From JBBQVO01 sp038211505 (GTDB lineage: Bacteria; Chloroflexota; Dehalococcoidia; DSTF01; JACRBR01): a DNA stretch of 5,144 nt. This document shows, piece by piece, positions 1 through 3,901 of the stretch. The stretch covers positions 1 to 5,144 of the forward strand of contig JBBQVO010000220.1 of NCBI GenBank assembly GCA_038211505.1. The letters are read 5' to 3'. A program made the position numbers and the translations under genes. The notes below the pieces were generated by a model. It worked only from the letters and a program-made list of their open reading frames with translations, was not told the DNA's origin and did no database searches. How positions within the stretch are numbered: the first letter of the stretch is position 1; the number at the start of each line of letters is the position of its first letter.

Positions 1-1
1 G

Positions 2-916
2 GCGATCGTGCATCTCGAACGCGCCGCTGCTCTCGACACTCGCAGCGATCTCGCGCACGCGAATCTCGCGCGCGTGTATCAGCTCGCCGGCCGCGACGAT
101 GATGCGGCCCACCAAGCGCAGATCACGAGGCTGTCGACGTATCACGTCTCACCGGTGCTGCTCGCGGGCGAGGTGTACGAAGATCTCGGCCGCGAGACGG
201 ACGCGGTGAGCACATACGGGCAGGTCATCTCGATGGACGCCGGGCTCGCGAACTCGACGTATTGGCAAACGACGCCGTTTCGCAAGCAGCACTTCGACGC
301 GATCCTCATGGCGTCATCGATCGGCATCAATCAGTGCATCTACGGCGCGTATCTCGCCGAGGCCCACCGATCCGACGCGCAATCGTCGATTGCCGGGCTT
401 GCGGATGCGCAGAAGGGGTGCCAGTTTCAGCTTTTTGCCGGCAGCCTCGGCAACGATCTGATCCTGCGCGTCAGTCTGGCGAAGATCATGCTCGAACAGG
501 GCGATACCGCCGGCGCGCTCGGGCACCTGCAGTACGCGATCGATCGCCAGCCAGACTTCGGGCCTGCGCGCACTGAGCTGGGCCGGGTCGCCGCGGCGCA
601 GGGCAACATCGATGAAGCGCGGCACCAGTGGACGGTCGGCGGCCAGCTCGGGGAGGCCGAATCGCTGCGCCTGCTCGGCGATTCGTATCCGGCCGGGCAG
701 GTGCCGTCGGAGGTCTCGTCGCGGCTAGAAGATCTGCTGAAGACGACGGGCAGCAGCGTTCAAAACGACATCATCTCGGTGCTCTACTACCGCATGCGTT
801 ACGGACGGCTCTCGCCCGTCTTCGCGCTGATCCCGGGTGACTGGTCGACCGCCGTGCCACGGCCGGTGGTCGAATGGCGCGACGCGTTGGCGCGCTGGCG
901 CGCCTCCGGACCTTAG
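2..916 (+). CDS. TPR-repeat protein, C-terminal part (5' end outside window)
   Basis: The frame is open to the left edge (it reads A-I-V-H-L-E-R-A-A-A-L-D), so the real start lies upstream. The GTG at 8 sits inside the first TPR helix pair and is not a credible start. Counting from that GTG, TPR-like helix pairs occur at about residues 1-35 (HLERAAALDTRSDLAHANLA, then VYQLAGRDDDAA), 52-82 (AGEVYEDLGRETDAVSTY), and 153-215 (LAKIMLEQGDTAGALGHL, then a second pair with AAAQGNIDEARHQW). The last 90 residues have no clear repeats and end in a Trp/Pro-rich cap around PGDWSTAVPRPVVEW. TPRs are protein-protein scaffolds, so no enzymatic role can be assigned. From memory, tails like this occur behind membrane domains of O-antigen-ligase-like proteins in Chloroflexota; the missing 5' part would settle it. 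The stop is TAG at 914-916. There is no overlap with the next gene. Confidence 0.82.
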   Translation, partial: AIVHLERAAALDTRSDLAHANLARVYQLAGRDDDAAHQAQITRLSTYHVSPVLLAGEVYEDLGRETDAVSTYGQVISMDAGLANSTYWQTTPFRKQHFDAILMASSIGINQCIYGAYLAEAHRSDAQSSIAGLADAQKGCQFQLFAGSLGNDLILRVSLAKIMLEQGDTAGALGHLQYAIDRQPDFGPARTELGRVAAAQGNIDEARHQWTVGGQLGEAESLRLLGDSYPAGQVPSEVSSRLEDLLKTTGSSVQNDIISVLYYRMRYGRLSPVFALIPGDWSTAVPRPVVEWRDALARWRASGP

Positions 917-946
917 GCAAACGGCAACAACGGCGGATCATCTGTA

Positions 947-975
947 TTGGCATCGCGCGCTCGCCGTCGTAGACT
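947..975 (+). promoter_or_regulatory. sigma70-like promoter for the toroid-fold gene
   Basis: TTGGCA at 947-952 (5 of 6 to the TTGACA -35 box) is followed after exactly 17 bases by TAGACT at 970-975 (4 of 6 to TATAAT). The predicted transcript start is near 982, giving a leader of about 30 nt before the ATG at 1013. The same TTG at 947 could be read as an in-frame start codon, but it lies within the -35 box and has no Shine-Dalgarno. The promoter is inferred from the bases alone. Confidence 0.5.
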
Positions 976-1001
976 GGCGATCCAGCATCCGTTACCCGCA
1001 T

Positions 1002-1007
1002 GGAGGT
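1002..1007 (+). promoter_or_regulatory. ribosome binding site that fixes the start at 1013
   Basis: GGAGGT, a near-perfect Shine-Dalgarno, lies 5 bases before ATG 1013. It decides against the upstream in-frame TTG at 947, which would add 22 Arg-rich residues translated from the promoter region. Confidence 0.85.
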
Positions 1008-1012
1008 ACGCC

Positions 1013-2017
1013 ATGGTCGTCCAGTCATCGATCGTCCACAAACTGCAACAGTCGCGCGACCGCGGCGCCGAGTACATCGCACAACAACAACGCCCCGATG
1101 GCGCCATCGGCAACCCGGAGAGCGCGGGCCTGAGCCCGTACTACAAGTCGCTCTGGGCGCTCGCCGCGGCCGGCCGCACCGAAGAAGGGAACAGGCTGGC
1201 GACGTGGATCGAGCACAACGTGTTGAGCGACGACGGCGACTTCTCCGGCGACTTACGCGGCAACGATCACAACCACAGCTACCCGTACCCGAACGCCTGG
1301 ATCATCTGCGGAGCGCAAAAGCTCGGCCGTTTCGATCTGGCGCGTCGCAGCATGGAGTTCTTGCTGCAGCTGCAACATCCGGAGATCGGCGGCTTCCGTA
1401 TGCAGCGCGACAAGGAAGACGCGCCGCAGGATCTGCTGTGCAGCTCGCAGGCCGGCAACGCCTGCCTGTACACGGGGCACATCGCCGAGGCGAAGAACGT
1501 CGGCCGCTTTCTGCGCACGATGTGGGAGGCGCAGCCGCATCCCGACCGCGAGCTCTACTTCGTGTACAAGCCCGGCGATGGGCTGCGCACCGACTTTCCG
1601 GCGGAGCGACAACGACTGCATTCGATCCGCGCCGACACGAAGCGGCAGATGTACTTCAACATGGGCATCGCCGCCGCCTTCCTCGCGCGGCTGGCGATGG
1701 CGACGGGCGATGCGTCGTGGTCATCGCTCGGCCGCAACTACCTGTCGATCGGGTTTAACGTGCTGGATGAGATGTACGAGACGGCGCAGGTCGGCAAGGT
1801 CGGCTGGGGATCGGCGCTGATCTACGGCACGACGGGCGACGACAAGATTCTCGGCCTGGCGGAGCGCGTCGGCGAAGCGATGATGGGGCAGCAGGGCGAG
1901 AACGGCGCCTGGGACAACACCGGCGGCTACATCAACGACGCCATCCGCGCCGAAGTGACGGCCGAGTTCACGGTGCTGGTCGATGAGATGATCGGCGGGC
2001 TTTCCGCGCGGGCGTGA
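1013..2017 (+). CDS. putative alpha/alpha-toroid (prenyltransferase/squalene-cyclase-like fold) protein
   Basis: A 334-aa soluble protein with no signal peptide or membrane helix. Helical repeats alternate with turn motifs of the terpenoid cyclase/prenyltransferase type: AEYIAQQQRPDGAIG at about residues 19-33, LLQLQHPEIGGF at 117-128, and MMGQQGENGAWDNTGGY at 290-306. These resemble the QW/QxxDGxW motifs that cap the barrel helices in squalene-hopene cyclase and related toroids. At 334 residues it has room for one (alpha/alpha)6 barrel, about half a squalene-hopene cyclase. I see no DXDD catalytic motif; the acidic stretch SDDGDFSGD at 72-80 is the nearest thing. A His/Tyr/Pro-rich loop (NDHNHSYPYPNAW, about 84-96) and Cys143, Cys151 could line a pocket. 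The same fold also occurs in glycan-acting enzymes, so the substrate is open. The gene has its own promoter and Shine-Dalgarno and appears monocistronic. The fold call is moderate; no function is assigned. Confidence 0.85.
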   Translation: MVVQSSIVHKLQQSRDRGAEYIAQQQRPDGAIGNPESAGLSPYYKSLWALAAAGRTEEGNRLATWIEHNVLSDDGDFSGDLRGNDHNHSYPYPNAWIICGAQKLGRFDLARRSMEFLLQLQHPEIGGFRMQRDKEDAPQDLLCSSQAGNACLYTGHIAEAKNVGRFLRTMWEAQPHPDRELYFVYKPGDGLRTDFPAERQRLHSIRADTKRQMYFNMGIAAAFLARLAMATGDASWSSLGRNYLSIGFNVLDEMYETAQVGKVGWGSALIYGTTGDDKILGLAERVGEAMMGQQGENGAWDNTGGYINDAIRAEVTAEFTVLVDEMIGGLSARA

Positions 2018-2032
2018 CCTGCGGCGGGTCTT

Positions 2033-2094
2033 CCACGAAGGCACACGAAGGGACACGAAGGGCGGATCCACAGAGGGCACAGAAATCACGGAGG
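2033..2094. repeat. short ACGAAGG array in 10-bp phase with degenerate extension
   Basis: ACGAAGG occurs at 2035, 2045 and 2055, an exact 10-bp step. It continues in decayed form as CCACAGAGGGCACAG (2068-2082) and ATCACGGAGG (2085-2094). The array starts 16 bases after the toroid gene stop. I recall similar strings (cacgaag/cacagag) in intergenic DNA of several high-GC phyla, which suggests a dispersed non-coding repeat rather than a local operator. That recollection would need a genome search. Confidence 0.6.
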
Positions 2095-2161
2095 TTGGCG
2101 CGCGGCCACGAGCGGTCTCTTTCGAACGGGCCGATGCGCCGGCCTAGTACCTAACCCCCGG

Positions 2162-2184
2162 CCCCTTCCCGGAGCGGGAAGGGG
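2162..2184. repeat. perfect 10-bp stem hairpin in repeat region
   Basis: The arms CCCCTTCCCG (2162-2171) and CGGGAAGGGG (2175-2184) pair perfectly around the loop GAG. It lies about 145 nt after the toroid gene stop. There is no T-run on either side, so it is not a standard intrinsic terminator, although a stem this strong could protect a 3' end. The flanking text (ctaacccccggcc before, gagttcgaac after) resembles a dispersed intergenic repeat type I associate with Chloroflexota. TTCGAAC also occurs on both sides (2121-2127 and 2187-2193). Confidence 0.6.
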
Positions 2185-2200
2185 AGTTCGAACGCCGATC

Positions 2201-2214
2201 CGTCGCCGGCGACG
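2201..2214. repeat. 14-bp perfect palindrome
   Basis: CGTCGCC (2201-2207) is followed directly by its reverse complement GGCGACG (2208-2214). With no spacer, it is more likely a DNA-level dyad or repeat fragment than an RNA hairpin. No gene starts nearby, so an operator role is unlikely. It lies between the CCCCTTCCCG hairpin and the first copy of the 22-bp palindrome. Confidence 0.4.
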
Positions 2215-2243
2215 AGGGGCGCTGGCGGCAATCCGCATCGTAG

Positions 2244-2265
2244 GGACAGGTTTGAAAACCTGTCC
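2244..2265. repeat. 22-bp palindrome, copy 1 (isolated)
   Basis: The arms GGACAGGTTT (2244-2253) and AAACCTGTCC (2256-2265) are separated by GA. As RNA this would be a 9-bp stem with a UGAA tetraloop. The same element recurs at 2400 and 2476, but here the flanks differ (cgtag before, tcgccggcc after). This copy is therefore a separate insertion or remnant of the same family, not part of the 76-bp tandem unit. Confidence 0.75.
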
Positions 2266-2300
2266 TCGCCGGCCGAATCGTATGCAGCTGTAGGGGCTCT

Positions 2301-2326
2301 GCTCGTCGCGCCCCGGCCGGGCGAGC
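2301..2326. repeat. GC-rich nested palindrome
   Basis: Outer arms GCTCG (2301-2305) and CGAGC (2322-2326) enclose the self-complementary CCCGGCCGGG (2312-2321). With the preceding gtaggggc (2290-2297) this looks like a further family of dispersed palindromic repeat, distinct from the GGACAGG family. No coding or promoter signal is seen around it. Confidence 0.4.
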
Positions 2327-2372
2327 CGAATGCGCGATGTGGTGGCACGGATACTGGAGCGCGCTTCGATCA

Positions 2373-2524
2373 GAACAAGGCTTGCCATCGACCGACGAAG
2401 GACAGGTCTGAAAACCTGTCCGTACGGGTTTTGAGAACTCTACACGGAGAACAAGCTCGCTCATCGACCGACCAAGGACAGGTTTGAAAACCTGTCCGTA
2501 CGGATTGTGAAGAGTCTTTTCGGT
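2373..2524. repeat. 76-bp tandem duplication carrying palindrome copies 2 and 3
   Basis: Unit A starts at 2373 and unit B at 2449. Both begin GAACAAG, share CATCGACCGAC, then the 22-bp palindrome, then GTACGG, at constant 76-bp spacing. Similarity is clear over about 61 bp (2373-2433 against 2449-2509), with a handful of substitutions and little match in the last 15 bp. Palindrome copies are at 2400-2421 (one T to C change in the left arm) and 2476-2497 (perfect). Unit B ends about 65 bases before the dehydrogenase start, so it may lie in or near that gene's promoter and leader. Confidence 0.8.
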
Positions 2525-2539
2525 TCCGACACAGCGGAG

Positions 2540-2575
2540 ATCACCAGCACATCAGCGCATCACCGGCACATCACC
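2540..2575. promoter_or_regulatory. short direct-repeat cluster before the dehydrogenase, possible operator
   Basis: ATCACC(A/G)GCACATCA occurs at 2540-2554 and 2559-2573, a 19-bp step or about two helical turns. The core GC(A/G)CATCA is present three times (2547, 2555, 2566). The cluster ends 15 bases before the ATG and abuts the Shine-Dalgarno AAAGGA (2578-2583). A protein bound here could block transcription or ribosome access, but it may equally be simple-sequence slippage. Function is inferred from position only. Confidence 0.35.
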
Positions 2576-2590
2576 TGAAAGGACAGACGC

Positions 2591-3676
2591 ATGAAGGCCG
2601 CGATTTTTCACGCCGTGAAGGAGCCGATGACGATCGAGGAGGTCGACATCGACGAGCCGATGCCGCATGAGATCATCGTGCGAACCGTAGCATCCGGCGT
2701 GTGTCATAGCGATCTGCATTTCTATGAGGGGCTGTATCCGTATCCGACGCCGACGGTGATGGGGCACGAGGCGGCGGGCGTCGTCGAGAAGGTCGGCGAT
2801 GCGGTGACGTACGTCCAGCCGGGGGATCATGTGATCTCCTGCCTGTCCGTGTTCTGCGGGTTCTGCGATGACTGCATGACCGGGCATCCGAACCGCTGCA
2901 CCAACAAGGCGTCGCTCCGCCGCGCGCCGGGCGAGCGGCCGCGGTTGAGCCAGCAAGGCGAGATGATCCACCACTACCTCGACATCTCCGGGTACGCGGA
3001 GAAGATGATCTTGCACGAGAACGCCGTCGTGAAGATCCGTCCCGATATGCCGCTTGATCGCGCCGCGCTGATCGGCTGCGGCGTGATGACAGGCGTCGGC
3101 GCCGCGCTCAACACGGCGAAGGTCGAGCCGGGCTCGACGGTGGCGGTGTTCGGCGCCGGCGGTGTCGGGCTGGCGGCGATCCAGGGCGCGCGCATCGCCG
3201 GCGCACGGATGATCATCGCCGTCGATACGGTCGAGAGCAAGCTGGCGACGGCGCGCGAGCTCGGCGCCACGCACATCGTCGATGCGTCATCACGCGACGC
3301 CGTGCAGGCGGTGATCGATCTGACAAACGGCGGCGTCGACTATTCGTTCGAGGCGATCGGCCTCAAGGTCACGGCCGAGCAGTCGTTCAACTGCCTCAAG
3401 CCGGGCGGCGTCGCGACGGTGATCGGCATGATCCCGATCGGCCAGAAGGTGGAGCTCGACGGATACCAGTTCCTCAGCGAAAAACGGATCCAGGGCAGCC
3501 TGATGGGCTCGAATCGCTTCCGGGTCGACATGCCGCGCTACATCGACTTCTATATGCAGGGTCGCCTGAACCTCGACGACATGATCACGGCGCGTCGCAA
3601 GCTCGAAGACGTGAACGACGCGTTCCGCGCGATGAAAGCGGGCGAGGTAGCGCGCACGGTGCTGATGTTCGAGTAG
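2591..3676 (+). CDS. zinc-dependent alcohol dehydrogenase (MDR superfamily, class III-like)
   Basis: A 361-aa cytosolic enzyme, the usual family length, expected to interconvert an alcohol and its aldehyde or ketone with NAD(H). The N-terminal GroES-like domain carries the catalytic zinc ligands Cys38 (in GVCHSD), His59 (in GHEAAG) and Cys163 (in IGCGVMTGVG), with Glu60 next to the site. Structural zinc cysteines are 89, 92, 95 and 103 (CGFCDDC then NRC). The Rossmann fold begins with GAGGVG at 188-193; Asp212 with Lys217 downstream (VDTVESKL) points to NAD rather than NADP. The RLSQQGEMIHHYLDISGYAE stretch after the zinc lobe resembles class III-like dehydrogenases of actinobacteria and Chloroflexota. 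The substrate cannot be told from sequence, and glutathione-formaldehyde activity should not be assumed. The start is supported by AAAGGA 7 bases upstream. The 573-bp repeat-filled gap before it and the hairpin after it suggest a single-gene transcript. Confidence 0.96.
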   Translation: MKAAIFHAVKEPMTIEEVDIDEPMPHEIIVRTVASGVCHSDLHFYEGLYPYPTPTVMGHEAAGVVEKVGDAVTYVQPGDHVISCLSVFCGFCDDCMTGHPNRCTNKASLRRAPGERPRLSQQGEMIHHYLDISGYAEKMILHENAVVKIRPDMPLDRAALIGCGVMTGVGAALNTAKVEPGSTVAVFGAGGVGLAAIQGARIAGARMIIAVDTVESKLATARELGATHIVDASSRDAVQAVIDLTNGGVDYSFEAIGLKVTAEQSFNCLKPGGVATVIGMIPIGQKVELDGYQFLSEKRIQGSLMGSNRFRVDMPRYIDFYMQGRLNLDDMITARRKLEDVNDAFRAMKAGEVARTVLMFE

Positions 3677-3686
3677 GCAGACCCAG

Positions 3687-3709
3687 TCCGGGGCGAATCG
3701 CCCGCCGGA
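3687..3709 (+). terminator. possible terminator hairpin after the dehydrogenase
   Basis: Starting 11 bases after the stop, TCCG (3687-3690) and GGGCG (3691-3695) pair with CGCCC (3699-3703) and CGGA (3706-3709) across the loop AAT, with a two-base bulge (3704-3705). This gives about 9 bp, almost all G-C. No T-run follows, so it would be an atypical terminator or a 3'-end stabiliser. Confidence 0.35.
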
Positions 3710-3757
3710 TGCGCCCTCGCGATCGCTCGTGGCGCCACGCCCGCGGGCGCGCATCCG
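3706..3757. repeat. palindrome cluster between dehydrogenase and secreted protein gene
   Basis: The outer arms CGGATGCGC (3706-3714) and GCGCATCCG (3749-3757) can pair. Between them lie three perfect self-complementary words: GCGATCGC (3719-3726), GTGGCGCCAC (3729-3738) and CCCGCGGG (3740-3747). This is dense even for GC-rich DNA. It could be a cruciform-prone spacer or a protein-binding region. It overlaps the right arm of the terminator-like hairpin, so the two RNA folds would be mutually exclusive. Confidence 0.4.
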
Positions 3758-3786
3758 CCACATGCCGCACTTCGACTCACGTGACA

Positions 3787-3885
3787 GATAGCTGGTCCGC
3801 GGCAATTCTCTGACCGTGGCTATCAATTCCCGGCCTCGCCAGGACGATGCTTCTACTGGCGCGACGGTGCGCAGGCACCGCCGTG
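3787..3885 (+). promoter_or_regulatory. candidate structured 5' leader of the secreted protein gene
   Basis: Three consecutive hairpins can form. The first pairs GATAGC (3787-3792) plus GGTC (3794-3797) with GACC (3812-3815) plus GCTATC (3819-3824). The second pairs CGCCAG (3837-3842) with CTGGCG (3856-3861). The third has GGTGC/GCACC (3866-3870 with 3875-3879) around GCAG, extended outward past one mismatch to 3860-3885. The second and third share two bases. The last ends 5 bases before the Shine-Dalgarno, and TGCTTCT occurs at 3848 and again at 3884, just before it. The layout would suit a translational control element, but I recognise no known riboswitch class. I found no convincing -35/-10 pair in this spacer. 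TCACGTGA (3777-3784) is a perfect 8-bp palindrome just upstream. Confidence 0.35.
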
Positions 3886-3890
3886 CTTCT

Positions 3891-3896
3891 GAGGAG
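3891..3896 (+). promoter_or_regulatory. ribosome binding site of the secreted protein gene
   Basis: GAGGAG lies 5 bases before ATG 3902. It is the main support for this start, which is directly followed by a classic signal peptide. It also supports reading this locus on the + strand. Confidence 0.8.
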
Positions 3897-3901
3897 CTTC
3901 G

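Noticed and set aside
947..1012. A TTG start that would extend the toroid protein by 22 residues
   Set aside because: The TTG is part of a likely -35 box, the added residues are Arg-rich and non-domain, and GGAGGT sits at ideal distance from ATG 1013.
2244..2265. A LexA/SOS-type operator reading of the 22-bp palindrome
   Set aside because: It lacks the GAAC-N4-GTTC core, and copy 1 is about 325 bases from the nearest start codon.
2086..2464. Minus-strand open frames in the gap (products with RTGFQTCP and GQVFKPVP words)
   Set aside because: They are translations of the GGACAGG palindromes and the CCCCTTCCCG hairpin repeat; the repeated peptide words come from the DNA repeat. No Shine-Dalgarno or domain is seen.
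2244..2497. A CRISPR array, suggested by three palindromic repeats
   Set aside because: The spacing is irregular (156 then 76 bp), the DNA between copies 2 and 3 is itself duplicated rather than unique spacer, and no cas gene is present.
2552..3274. A 240-aa minus-strand open frame under the dehydrogenase
   Set aside because: It is an antisense shadow of a gene with every expected zinc and NAD residue; its product is His/Arg-rich with no recognisable motif.
1013..3676. A two-gene biosynthetic operon of the toroid protein and the dehydrogenase
   Set aside because: The 573-bp gap filled with repeats, hairpins and separate ribosome binding sites argues against co-transcription; no other pathway gene is in view.
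3787..3885. A c-di-GMP (GEMM) riboswitch before the surface protein gene
   Set aside because: The conserved core bases expected for that class were not found; only generic hairpins are visible.
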